DNA of 64,000 nt from Guyparkeria sp. WRN-7 (GCF_001641825.1 NZ_LRFH01000016.1:124001-188000), one strand, 5' to 3'. Positions 18,766 to 26,616 are shown, numbered from the stretch's first letter. A program made the numbers and translations. The notes: generated from the sequence alone by a model not told the origin.

Positions 18766-19104
18766 TCAGTCCGGCCAGACGCGGCGCGGGTGCAGCGGCT
18801 GCTGACCCTGACCCGGGGCCTTGGTCTTCTCGGCCGGCTTGGCGGCGGTCGAGGTCGACCGGGTGGCCGGCTTCTTGGCGGCGGGCTTGCTGGCAGCCGG
18901 CTTCTTGGCCGGGGCGCGGCGCGTGGTGGTGCTGCGCTTGGCCGTCGACTTGGCGGCCGGCTTTGCGGCGGGCTTGGCCGCCGGGGTGGACGCCTTGCTC
19001 TCGGCCGGCTTGGCGGCGGTCTTGTTTTCCGTGCTTGCTTCGGCCGGCTTCTGCTGGGACTCGGACTTCACGCTGGCGCTCAGCTTGTCTTCCAACTTGC
19101 TCAT
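18766..19104 (-). CDS. mcdB: McdB-type carboxysome positioning adaptor
   Basis: A 112-residue, strongly basic, low-complexity protein made largely of Lys, Ala, Pro, Ser and Thr (repeated KPAAK/KPAES blocks), predicted to be disordered, ending RRVWPD. It lies right behind the ParA gene mcdA and overlaps it by four bases (ATGA). Location, disorder and a tryptophan near the C-terminus match proteobacterial alpha-McdB, which coats carboxysomes and stimulates the McdA ATPase so the organelles spread over the nucleoid. Sequence alone would not identify it, because such repeats also look like histone H1-like proteins; context decides. Confidence 0.8.
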   Translation of the reverse strand: MSKLEDKLSASVKSESQQKPAEASTENKTAAKPAESKASTPAAKPAAKPAAKSTAKRSTTTRRAPAKKPAASKPAAKKPATRSTSTAAKPAEKTKAPGQGQQPLHPRRVWPD

Positions 19105-19739
19105 GATGGCGTAACCTCGTCAATGATGTTCTCGATTTCGTCTACCGCCGCACGGCCGCGGCCGCCGAGCTGGTAGACGCTGACTCCCTCCACCACCGCC
19201 GTGCGGAAGGCCGCGCGGCGGCGGACGGCCGAGGGAAGTACGGGCAAGCCAAGGCCCGAGACGGCATTCTGCATGGCTCGGGTCATGGCGCTGCGCGGTT
19301 CGGTCTGATTGAGCAACAGATAAGCCGAAAGCTCTGCGTTGCCGTTCTCCCTTGCCTTGGTCACCGCCTCGACGGTGTCTGAACTCGCCCACAGGTCGAG
19401 CGGGGAGGGGAGAACCGGGATCAGCACCTGGTGACTGTGCTCGAGGAGAGCGATCGTCACGTTCATGTCGAGCGACGGCGGGCAGTCCACGATCACGTAG
19501 TCGCAGTGCTCGCGGGCGTGCTCGAGATTGCGGTGGGCATCGTCGTGGTCGTCGAACAGACGCGGCAGACCCGACTTGGCCTCGCCCCAGCCGGACCAGT
19601 GGCGCAGGGCGCCCTGCGGATCGGCGTCGATCAGTCCGACTTCCGCACGCCTGGCCAGCCCCGAGGCGAGATTGATGGAAAGCGTGGTCTTGCCACAGCC
19701 GCCCTTGAGATTGGCCAGTGCGATGACGTGTGCGGACAT
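19101..19739 (-). CDS. mcdA: McdA, ParA-type carboxysome positioning ATPase
   Basis: A 212-residue ParA/MinD ATPase. The deviant Walker A KGGCGKTT starts at Lys12 (signature lysine) with Lys17 as the P-loop lysine; IDADPQGAL is the A' segment and VIVDCPPS the Walker B region. It binds DNA non-specifically in the ATP form and, with McdB, distributes carboxysomes. There is no N-terminal helix-turn-helix, as expected of short ParA-like cargo positioners. Placement between acRAF and mcdB is the conserved alpha-carboxysome arrangement. ATG 19739. Confidence 0.92.
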   Translation of the reverse strand: MSAHVIALANLKGGCGKTTLSINLASGLARRAEVGLIDADPQGALRHWSGWGEAKSGLPRLFDDHDDAHRNLEHAREHCDYVIVDCPPSLDMNVTIALLEHSHQVLIPVLPSPLDLWASSDTVEAVTKARENGNAELSAYLLLNQTEPRSAMTRAMQNAVSGLGLPVLPSAVRRRAAFRTAVVEGVSVYQLGGRGRAAVDEIENIIDEVTPS

Positions 19740-19746
19740 GGAATCG

Positions 19747-20025
19747 TTACCCCTCCTGGGTTTGCCCGGCCAGCTCGTCTGCCTTGCGTGCGAAGCTGAC
19801 CTCGAGATCCCCCAGCGTTTCCTCCAGCGGCGAGACGTTGACGCTCACCGTGGTGCGGTCGAATTGCAGGCTGGGGTGGTAGCCCATTTCCTCGGAGGCC
19901 TCGGCGAGGCGATCGAGGAAGTCACGCGTCTGATCGTAGTCCTCGAACTCGAAGCGTCGAATGAGCATCGGCGGGCGTTTCTGTGTCTGCCAGCCGTCCA
20001 ACTTGATGTCGGTCGTGTCGGACAT
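19747..20025 (-). CDS. acRAF, Rubisco assembly factor (pterin dehydratase-like)
   Basis: A 92-residue protein with the pterin-4a-carbinolamine dehydratase fold pattern. The usual catalytic His-His-Pro is GYHPS here, with Tyr replacing the first His, so enzyme activity is unlikely. That matches acRAF of alpha-carboxysome operons, a chaperone that stabilises Rubisco large-subunit dimers during assembly. It lies 7 bp upstream of mcdA and 28 bp after the ferritin-like gene. ATG 20025 begins MSDTTDIKLDGW, the normal family start. Confidence 0.9.
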   Translation of the reverse strand: MSDTTDIKLDGWQTQKRPPMLIRRFEFEDYDQTRDFLDRLAEASEEMGYHPSLQFDRTTVSVNVSPLEETLGDLEVSFARKADELAGQTQEG

Positions 20026-20053
20026 GTGGGTTCTCCCTGAGAACGCGTGTTGT

Positions 20054-20470
20054 CTAGCCGCCGAGCTGACGGACGTGGCCCAGCTCCTGCTCGAGGAGGT
20101 GGGCGAAGAGGGCGCCGGTCTCGTCCGGCTGGAAGCGCCGGAACCAGTTGGCGGACTCCTCGTAGAAGCGCACCGTCTCCCATTCGTGGGCCCGGCTCAA
20201 GGCCAGGATCTCGTCCGGGTTGCGCCCGGGGCGAACCGGGTTCAGTGACAACCCCGGCGGTGCGTAGCCCAACAGCAGCATCTGTCGGGTAATCAGGTCG
20301 GCATGGCCCATTTCCTCGTCCGACAGGCGGGTGAGGTGGTCGGCCAGTGCCTGGTCACCCCAGAGCGAGACCAGGCTCGCCCGGGTCATGTGCTGCTGGG
20401 CGGATTCCATTTCCAGTTGCAGGGCGCGTCCGAGCAGCCCGATCACACGCGAATTCGATCGCATGCTCAT
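20054..20470 (-). CDS. ferritin-like / bacterioferritin-like carboxysome operon protein
   Basis: A 138-residue four-helix protein. Helix 1 has QLEMESAQQH, helix 2 DEEMGHADL (ExxH), and the last helix QELGHVRQL; these acidic and histidine residues fit a di-iron site. It is shorter than typical bacterioferritin (about 155). Similar genes occur in many alpha-carboxysome operons, and their role is not established; iron or redox chemistry near the shell is a guess. ATG 20470 follows GAGGG by 7 bp; TTG 20476 is the upstream alternative. It sits 43 bp after csoS1B. Confidence 0.82.
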   Translation of the reverse strand: MSMRSNSRVIGLLGRALQLEMESAQQHMTRASLVSLWGDQALADHLTRLSDEEMGHADLITRQMLLLGYAPPGLSLNPVRPGRNPDEILALSRAHEWETVRFYEESANWFRRFQPDETGALFAHLLEQELGHVRQLGG

Positions 20471-20513
20471 TGCCAATCCCTCGTCTCAGGCATTAGCCAT
20501 TGTCAGTCGTGCG

Positions 20514-20843
20514 TCACGCGATGGACGGGACGCACCAGGAGGATTCGCAGTGGGCGGGATCCTCCGGCAGGATCGACTCGACCTCACCGTGTACGCGGGC
20601 AATGATGTGCGCCGCGACCAGGCCATCGCCGACACGCTCGCAGGCATCGGCGCCGGCACGGACGGCCGCGTTCACGGCACCGGTCTCGCCACGGACCAGC
20701 ACGGTCACGTAGCCACCGCCGACGAACGAGCGGCCGATCAGGCTCACTTCGGAGGCCTTGGTCATGGCGTCGGCGGCCTCGATGGCCGGCACGAGGCCGC
20801 GCGTCTCGATCATACCCAGTGCGATACCAGTGGTGGAAGCCAT
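20514..20843 (-). CDS. csoS1B: CsoS1B, shell hexamer protein
   Basis: A 109-residue single BMC-domain (Pfam00936) protein, closely like CsoS1A/C for 87 residues ([33 protein letters not shown]) but with substitutions SLIGRS for RLVGRQ and a distinct 12-residue C-terminal extension with two cysteines. It forms hexagonal tiles of the shell facets, a minor component in Halothiobacillus. ATG 20843 is chosen by alignment with its paralogues. It is separated from csoS1A by 139 bp containing a strong hairpin, which may lower its expression. Confidence 0.95.
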   Translation of the reverse strand: MASTTGIALGMIETRGLVPAIEAADAMTKASEVSLIGRSFVGGGYVTVLVRGETGAVNAAVRAGADACERVGDGLVAAHIIARVHGEVESILPEDPAHCESSWCVPSIA

Positions 20844-20920
20844 GTCGTGCAACCTCAGGTCAGTCAATCCAACAAGAGCCGTCAGCACTTACGTCTAAAC
20901 GGCTCCCGATACAAGAATTA

Positions 20921-20978
20921 GGGCAGCAGGCAGACCGTGCCCGTGGACACGGTCGGAACTACCTGCTTGCAGTTGCCC
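20921..20978 (-). other. long hairpin between csoS1A and csoS1B
   Basis: Nested pairings GGGCA/TGCCC, GCAGG/CCTGC and GACCGTG/CACGGTC can form one extended stem of 17 pairs with small internal loops. It begins 4 bp past the csoS1A stop. No T run follows. Attenuation or mRNA protection that sets the CsoS1A to CsoS1B ratio is likely but unproven. Confidence 0.6.
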
Positions 20979-20982
20979 GGAA

Positions 20983-21279
20983 TTAGGCTTCCGGGGCTTT
21001 CGGCAGAATGTTCTCTACCTCGGAGTGGACACGCGCGATGATGTGCGCAGCCACCAGGCCGTCGCCTACGCGCTCACAGGCGTCAGCGCCAGCGCGAACA
21101 GCAGCGTTGACAGCGCCGGTCTCGCCACGGACCAGTACGGTCACGTAGCCGCCACCGACGAACTGACGACCAACGAGGCGAACCTCGGCAGCCTTGGTCA
21201 TGGCGTCAGCCGCCTCGATTGCCGGCACCAGGCCGCGCGTCTCAATCATTCCCAGTGCGATACCGGATACATCAGCCAT
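20983..21279 (-). CDS. csoS1A: CsoS1A, major shell hexamer protein
   Basis: A 98-residue single BMC-domain protein, translated product identical to csoS1C upstream. It forms the hexamers that make the carboxysome facets; the pore loop FVGGGYV is residues 40-46. ATG 21279 is chosen because the paralogue begins [10 protein letters not shown]; the frame extends to 21294. The last 194 bp toward the start codon (21086-21279) are identical to csoS1C while all nine silent differences fall in the 3' third. A/C naming follows the Halothiobacillus gene order. Confidence 0.95.
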   Translation of the reverse strand: MADVSGIALGMIETRGLVPAIEAADAMTKAAEVRLVGRQFVGGGYVTVLVRGETGAVNAAVRAGADACERVGDGLVAAHIIARVHSEVENILPKAPEA

Positions 21280-21348
21280 TTGAGTTACTCCCAAGCTGTA
21301 GTTGAATCGGCCGGCGACGTCAGGCCGCCGACGCTACGTGAATCCGCC

Positions 21349-21645
21349 TTAGGCTTCCGGGGCTTTCGGCAGGATGTTTTCTACTTCGGAATGGACACGC
21401 GCGATGATGTGCGCAGCGACCAGGCCGTCACCAACACGCTCACAGGCGTCGGCGCCAGCGCGAACAGCAGCGTTGACAGCGCCGGTCTCGCCACGGACCA
21501 GTACGGTCACGTAGCCGCCACCGACGAACTGACGACCAACGAGGCGAACCTCGGCAGCCTTGGTCATGGCGTCAGCCGCCTCGATTGCCGGCACCAGGCC
21601 GCGCGTCTCAATCATTCCCAGTGCGATACCGGATACATCAGCCAT
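21349..21645 (-). CDS. csoS1C: CsoS1C, major shell hexamer protein
   Basis: A 98-residue BMC-domain shell protein identical in sequence to CsoS1A. It is the first of the three hexamer genes in the transcript, 45 bp after csoS4B, and has a strong ribosome site (GAGAGGAG) suited to a highly made shell protein. Identical products from two tandem genes suggest dosage rather than distinct roles. ATG 21645. Confidence 0.95.
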   Translation of the reverse strand: MADVSGIALGMIETRGLVPAIEAADAMTKAAEVRLVGRQFVGGGYVTVLVRGETGAVNAAVRAGADACERVGDGLVAAHIIARVHSEVENILPKAPEA

Positions 21646-21690
21646 CTCGTTTCTCCTCTCGAACGACTTGTTTAAACAGAAACCCTAATT

Positions 21691-21939
21691 TCAGTTTGGA
21701 TCCCAGTTATCAATGATCCCGATGATCGTGAGATCGGTCTGGATCGTGGGATCCGGGAGCGCCAACCGGGCGGCAGAACCGCTGACGGTGACGACCCATT
21801 TCCCTTCTGGCGCCCCGACAGGGTCGGCGGCGACATTGAGCTTGCCCGACTGATCGACGAGCACCCTCAAGGATGTGTGTTTCAGTCCCGGCACCCGGCG
21901 CGTGGCCACCATGTCGGAACGTACCTGCATGATCTCCAT
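21691..21939 (-). CDS. csoS4B: CsoS4B, pentameric shell vertex protein
   Basis: An 82-residue BMV-family (Pfam03319, EutN/CcmL) protein. Family strands VRSDMVATRRVPGL, GKWVVTVSGSAARLA and DLTIIGIIDNW are clear. Pentamers cap the twelve vertices of the icosahedral shell. It follows csoS4A by 1 bp and is about 40% identical to it. ATG 21939. Confidence 0.95.
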   Translation of the reverse strand: MEIMQVRSDMVATRRVPGLKHTSLRVLVDQSGKLNVAADPVGAPEGKWVVTVSGSAARLALPDPTIQTDLTIIGIIDNWDPN

Positions 21940-21940
21940 G

Positions 21941-22192
21941 TCACTCAGCGGACCATTGGTCGATGATGCCCACGATGGTCAGGTCGGACGGGTAGGACTT
22001 GCTGCCCGCCGCTTCCCGTGCCGCCGAGGAGCCGACGCAGATGACCCAGTCCCCCGGGATGCAGCCGATCGCGTCGACCGCGACCTGCGGCGTGCCGCCC
22101 GGCTTGTCCGTGACCACGAGCAGCGGGCGGTGGCCCAGCTCGCCGATCCGGTTGGTGGAGACCAAGGTCTTTTCGACCCGCATGATCTTCAT
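21941..22192 (-). CDS. csoS4A: CsoS4A, pentameric shell vertex protein
   Basis: An 83-residue BMV pentamer protein, with VEKTLVSTNRIGELGHRPLL, GDWVICVGSSAARE and DLTIVGIIDQW. It closes shell vertices together with CsoS4B. Its start codon overlaps the csoSCA stop (ATGA), implying coupled translation with the carbonic anhydrase. ATG 22192. Confidence 0.95.
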   Translation of the reverse strand: MKIMRVEKTLVSTNRIGELGHRPLLVVTDKPGGTPQVAVDAIGCIPGDWVICVGSSAAREAAGSKSYPSDLTIVGIIDQWSAE

Positions 22193-23760
22193 GCTTGTGA
22201 AACCTCTTCAATTTCGCTGCCGGACGGACGGTCCTGCACCGTCAACTGGAAGAACAGCATGTTCTGCTCGTCCAGCGCGTGGTGGCGCTCGCGGATCGCG
22301 TTGCAGACCCGCTGCGCTCGCGCAACCGCGCGGTCTCGTCCACCCGGCACCCGTCCGTCGTAACGGAAGTGGATGGCAATCGGGATCGGCAGTCCGTGGC
22401 TCACGTTGAGCTTGCGGAAGATCTTGATCCCGACGTCCAGGTCGTTCGTGTTCTCTTCGACGGTGTGCAGGTGCGCGTAATACGCGATGTTGCGCATCTG
22501 CACTTCCTCGAAGCCGTCGCCGACGCTGATATAGCGCTCGGCATGGCCGATGCTCTCGGCCGGGTAGCGGCCCTGATGCCGCTCTGTCACGTAGTCGATC
22601 TGTGACAGGTTGTTGACCAGCAGGGTGGCGATGAAACGTCGCATGCCGTCATGCGGTTCGCCACCGGTGCTGCGTCCCCAGTCATCCGTCTCGTTCACCG
22701 AGCGGATCGCATCGTACACGGCCCGACGTGCGGCTTCCCGGTCGAGATTCAACGTCTCCTGGTACAGGTAGGCGTTGTCGACGTAGCGATGCACGCTCAG
22801 GTCGCCGTTGGCATCCGGGACGTGGACGCGAATGGCGTCCGTGTCCGTATCAACACCCACCAGCAGGATGTCGGTACTCGCGCCGCAGCAGTAGGTGTTC
22901 TCCACTGCCTGGCGGAAGGCCTGCAGCCGATCCAAAGCGGCCTCGGCTGCCTTGCGCTCGTCGCTGCCATGCGCGGCGCAGCCTTCATGATTGGGGTCCG
23001 AGGAGCTGCCGTGGTAGACCGCGATCTTCAGATAGCGGGTCCCCTCGTCAGCGCGGCTCGGCACGCCCTCGCGAAACCGGCGGAGTTCGACTTCGCTCCA
23101 CAGCTGGAGGTCTTCCTCGACGTCGAACAGTGCGCCGGCATACGCCTTGCGATAGGTGAACGACCAGGCCGGCAGCCGCAGGATAAACGGCATGAGGCCC
23201 TTGAGCCGTCCGTCCGAGCAAGGACTGATGTCGATTGCGTGGAAACCGCAGTCGAGAAAGAAATTGCTCGTGGACAGCGCGTCGTTCTTTTGGTCTTCCA
23301 GTTTGCGCCCAAACTGCTTGGTAGCGGCATTGAGCGCTTCAAAGGTGGCACTTGCGAACAGACCCCGCAGATCCGGCCCGTTGATCCAGCTGTCATTGAC
23401 CAGGGCTTCGTTGAAGCCGTGGCCGAGCCGGTCCTGGGCCATCTCCTGGATGCGCTCGCCCAGCTGCCCGTCACGGGGCAGGGCGGCGACATCCTTCAGG
23501 AACGGGACGATGCGATCGAACCGCTCCGTGACGGAATCCTCGCAGTACGCCAGTTGCCGGTTGCCTTCGTGGTCGGTGAGCGGGTGATGGCAGCTGCGCT
23601 CCGGAAGCGACGGGCAGGCTGGGTGCGCCACCTGGGGCGAACCCAGCGGGCTGCGACGACCCTTGGGTGCGCCGAGCCCGAACGGGGCCCGACGCTGACC
23701 CAGACGGGGCGCACCCAGACTGCTGCGTCGAAACGGTTGCTGTGTCATCACGCCGCTCAT
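22189..23760 (-). CDS. csoSCA: CsoSCA, carboxysomal carbonic anhydrase
   Basis: A 523-residue diverged beta-class carbonic anhydrase (CsoS3) that dehydrates bicarbonate to CO2 inside the carboxysome. Active-site segment SPCSDGR gives Cys181, Asp183 and Arg185; the other zinc ligands are His250 (VYHGSSS) and Cys261 (EGCAAHG), spaced 11 apart as in Halothiobacillus His242/Cys253. The inactive duplicated half and C-terminal part (GIKIFRKLNVSHGLPIPIAIH) follow. The N-terminal 45 residues are basic, Gly/Pro-rich and hold a triplicated RR..LG[A/S]P motif. This terminus is known to bind Rubisco in the family. GTG 23769 and ATG 23748 are alternative starts; no clear ribosome site favours one. Confidence 0.95.
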   Translation of the reverse strand: MSGVMTQQPFRRSSLGAPRLGQRRAPFGLGAPKGRRSPLGSPQVAHPACPSLPERSCHHPLTDHEGNRQLAYCEDSVTERFDRIVPFLKDVAALPRDGQLGERIQEMAQDRLGHGFNEALVNDSWINGPDLRGLFASATFEALNAATKQFGRKLEDQKNDALSTSNFFLDCGFHAIDISPCSDGRLKGLMPFILRLPAWSFTYRKAYAGALFDVEEDLQLWSEVELRRFREGVPSRADEGTRYLKIAVYHGSSSDPNHEGCAAHGSDERKAAEAALDRLQAFRQAVENTYCCGASTDILLVGVDTDTDAIRVHVPDANGDLSVHRYVDNAYLYQETLNLDREAARRAVYDAIRSVNETDDWGRSTGGEPHDGMRRFIATLLVNNLSQIDYVTERHQGRYPAESIGHAERYISVGDGFEEVQMRNIAYYAHLHTVEENTNDLDVGIKIFRKLNVSHGLPIPIAIHFRYDGRVPGGRDRAVARAQRVCNAIRERHHALDEQNMLFFQLTVQDRPSGSEIEEVSQA

Positions 23761-23769
23761 GTCGTCCAC

Positions 23770-26553
23770 TTAGCCCCGAGCACCACCGGAGTAGGTGATC
23801 GCCGAGCTGTTCATGTCGTTACCGCTGCTGCCCGTAATCTTGGACGCCGGGATTTCCGGACGCGGTACTTCACGATTGACCCAGGCATTGCGCACAGCGC
23901 CGCGTGCCTCGCCTCGCAGGGACGGGTTACGGCCCTGGGCCCATTGACCCTCGGTGCCGGAAACCTTTCCGTTGCGGGACCAGTCGTCACCGGTAATCCG
24001 GCAACGATCTTCCCCTTCGCCGGTGATGCGCTCGCGCGCTTCCGGCTCGGGTGCACACTGCAGTTCGGCGTCAGCCGGAGCGACAGCCGGGATTTCCGGT
24101 TGCGGCTCGGCGGCTTCCACCGGCTGGGCCGGCGCATTCTGCGTCGGTGCCGGTTGAGCCGGGGCGGGCGCGGGTGCCGGAGCCTGGGCCTGCGGTGCAG
24201 GCGTCGGCGTCGGCGTCGGCATGACCGAACCCATCCGCGGATGAGCGGCACTCGGCTCAGGGTGACGGAACTCCGGCGTACCGGTGATCAGTCCCATTGC
24301 CATGTTGCTCGGGCCAGTGATACGACCACCTTGGTCGAACGAGCTGCCCGTGATGCGGCCGCGAGCGGCGCGTGCCGGCGGTTCGACACTGAAGTCCTGC
24401 GGGGCCGTGATCGGCTCCTGGACCGGTGCCTGTGCCGCCTGGGGCACGTAGCGAGCACTCGGTTGCGTCGGCGCAGCCATCGGGTAGCTGCTCGGTGCCG
24501 CACAACCGGTGTGCATCGCGTTCGCATACGGGGTACCGCTGACGTAGTGCTCGTAACCGTATTCGTTACCGGTCACGTGCTGGGTGCGGTCCATCGGCGT
24601 ACCGCCGACGGTCTGCCCCTCGCAAGTCAGCGACTCCTCGACCTTCTCAGCACGGGGTGCGGGCGAAGCCGAGCAGTACGAGCCGTAGTGTTCAGCGCCG
24701 TAATACTCGGTACCGGTGACGGGCATGCACCCCCCTTGCTCGTCACCGGACATCTTTGGGTGATGGTCGACGCGCTGACCGGTCAGACCGTGCCCACCGA
24801 GGGTGTGCATGGACTGAACCTTGTCGACGCCGCCACCGCAAAGACGCGGTTCGCCGTACTGAGAACCCGTGACACGGGAGCAGGAGCCCGGCTCGTTGCC
24901 GGTCACGCGCTCGCTGCGGTCCACGAGATTGCCCGTGATCCGCTGGCCGTGACGCGACTGATCGATGCCGACCTTCTCGTAACCCGGCTCCGGCTGAGCG
25001 TTGCAGAACGATTGGTACTGCTCGAAGCTCAGGTACTGGGTACCCGAGACGCTGCTGCAGGAGCCCGGCTCGTCACCCGTGACGTGGCTGGAACGACCGA
25101 CGGCGGTGCCGGAAACGGTGCGACCGGTGTAGGTGTGCGTCTCCGCAACCTTCTTCGGTGCGCCGTTGATGGTCATCCGCGCCACGCCAGCGTCGGCGTA
25201 CTCGGAACCGGTGATCGGACGGGCTGCACCCGCCTCGCCACCAGTGGCCCGGGCCGGACGGTACTCGTCGCTACCGGTCACACGCATCTGCTTCTCGGTC
25301 CGACCCGCCACGACCTTGTCGGCGTGGGTGGGGCGGGCCTTGGTGCCGCAGAAGGACTGCAGGTCTTCGCTGCTCAGGTACTCGGTGCCGGTCACGGACT
25401 CGCAAGTCCCGCGCTCGTCACCGGTAACCTGGGCGGCTCGGCCTACGGCGGTGCCGCTGACGCCATGACCGCGTGCGGTCGTCGTCGTGCGAACCTTCGG
25501 CTCGTTCGGCTGCGGGCGGGTGGAGCAGAACTGCTCGTATTGCTCGTTGCCGATGTACTCGGTGCCCGAGATCACCCGGCAGCTGCCGGACTCGTTACCC
25601 GAAACGCGCTTGGAGCGCTCCACCTGGGTGCCCTTCACCTCATGGCCGGAAATCGTGTGACCGGTCTCCACCTTTTTTGGCGCGGACGCCTCTTCGGTCG
25701 AGCTCGGCTTGCGACGTCCGACGGGACGGCAGGAAGGGGCGCTGCCCCGACCGTAGTGGCACAGCATCTCGCGATGGCGCATGGCCGCTTCGCGTCCGCT
25801 GGCACTCGTGTCCAGATAACCAGGGACCTGGTAACCCACACGCCCCGGGCCGCCCTGAGACGCCGGCTTGGCCGGCAGGGCCCGCTTGCCCTTGTTTGCC
25901 ATGGCCTCACGACGGGCCTGGCAAATCTGGCGAACGGAATTGGCCTGCTTGCCGAGACGGGCCGGCCGCTTCTTGGCGACCGTGCAGAGCGACTCGAACG
26001 AAGCCTCTACCTCGGAGTCGGCCTGGGCGTCGTTGCGAACCGGAGCCGGTTGCTGCTGGGCGCGAGCCTCGTCAGCGAACGGCATCTGGTTGCGACCCGG
26101 GCCACCCTGGGAGGCGGGCTTCGGCGGGAGTGCCGACTTGCCGTACTTCGCCATGGCCTGGCGACGCGAACGGCAGACGGAACGCACCATGTCCGCCTCG
26201 GAACCGAACTGACCCGGATCGGACTCGGCGAGCGAGCACATCTGGTCGACGGATTCGTCGGTGGACGCGGATGCGTTGGATTGCGAGCCGGCGGCACCGT
26301 TGCTGCCAGAGGACCGCGATGCAGCGGGGTTCTGACGAGCGGCGGATGCCGACGATTTCCAGGCCGAGGTGCTGGCGTTTTTGCCGTGTGCGGACAACTG
26401 CGCACGACGTGCGCGGGCAAGTTCCTTGCCGGTCAGACCGGCCAGGCTGCCCCCTGCAGAAGAGGCGGACGTGTCACCACGCCGAGCCGCTTCCTGTCGG
26501 GCGCGAGCTGCTGCACGATTTCTGGCTGCATTGTTTCCAGATTGTACAGGCAT
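23770..26553 (-). CDS. csoS2: CsoS2, intrinsically disordered carboxysome scaffold
   Basis: A 927-residue scaffold that joins Rubisco to shell. The N-domain (1-290) has four or five basic helical Rubisco-binding repeats (for example CRSRRQAMAKYGKSAL, CQARREAMANKGKRAL). The middle domain (about 295-700) has seven repeats built on VTGxExGxC..VTGTxY; repeats 3 and 7 lack the usual central cysteine and repeat 5 is shortened. The C-domain ends with ITG motifs and the shell-anchoring peptide (SKITGSSGNDMNSS, AITYSGG). In Halothiobacillus a programmed -1 frameshift yields the short form CsoS2A. Two candidate slippery sites are seen here, at codons 292-294 and 606-608, each with an early -1 stop. ATG 26553. 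Confidence 0.95.
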   Translation of the reverse strand: MPVQSGNNAARNRAAARARQEAARRGDTSASSAGGSLAGLTGKELARARRAQLSAHGKNASTSAWKSSASAARQNPAASRSSGSNGAAGSQSNASASTDESVDQMCSLAESDPGQFGSEADMVRSVCRSRRQAMAKYGKSALPPKPASQGGPGRNQMPFADEARAQQQPAPVRNDAQADSEVEASFESLCTVAKKRPARLGKQANSVRQICQARREAMANKGKRALPAKPASQGGPGRVGYQVPGYLDTSASGREAAMRHREMLCHYGRGSAPSCRPVGRRKPSSTEEASAPKKVETGHTISGHEVKGTQVERSKRVSGNESGSCRVISGTEYIGNEQYEQFCSTRPQPNEPKVRTTTTARGHGVSGTAVGRAAQVTGDERGTCESVTGTEYLSSEDLQSFCGTKARPTHADKVVAGRTEKQMRVTGSDEYRPARATGGEAGAARPITGSEYADAGVARMTINGAPKKVAETHTYTGRTVSGTAVGRSSHVTGDEPGSCSSVSGTQYLSFEQYQSFCNAQPEPGYEKVGIDQSRHGQRITGNLVDRSERVTGNEPGSCSRVTGSQYGEPRLCGGGVDKVQSMHTLGGHGLTGQRVDHHPKMSGDEQGGCMPVTGTEYYGAEHYGSYCSASPAPRAEKVEESLTCEGQTVGGTPMDRTQHVTGNEYGYEHYVSGTPYANAMHTGCAAPSSYPMAAPTQPSARYVPQAAQAPVQEPITAPQDFSVEPPARAARGRITGSSFDQGGRITGPSNMAMGLITGTPEFRHPEPSAAHPRMGSVMPTPTPTPAPQAQAPAPAPAPAQPAPTQNAPAQPVEAAEPQPEIPAVAPADAELQCAPEPEARERITGEGEDRCRITGDDWSRNGKVSGTEGQWAQGRNPSLRGEARGAVRNAWVNREVPRPEIPASKITGSSGNDMNSSAITYSGGARG

Positions 26554-26583
26554 GCCTGTTGTACCTCGTGTATGGGATTGCCT

Positions 26584-26603
26584 GGCGCGTCCGAAGACGC
26601 GCC
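26584..26603 (-). terminator. UUCG-loop hairpin between cbbS and csoS2
   Basis: In the mRNA, GGCGCGTC and GACGCGCC form a perfect 8-bp stem closed by a TTCG tetraloop, 13 bp after the cbbS stop. There is no T run. It fits a partial terminator or 3' stabiliser that raises Rubisco over downstream shell gene expression, as proposed for Halothiobacillus. Confidence 0.7.
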
Positions 26604-26616
26604 GGGGCCTCGACTA

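Noticed and set aside
18766-19104. Lys/Ala/Pro repeats suggesting a histone H1-like or alginate-regulator protein
   Set aside because: Overlap with mcdA, position in the operon and the C-terminal Trp favour McdB.
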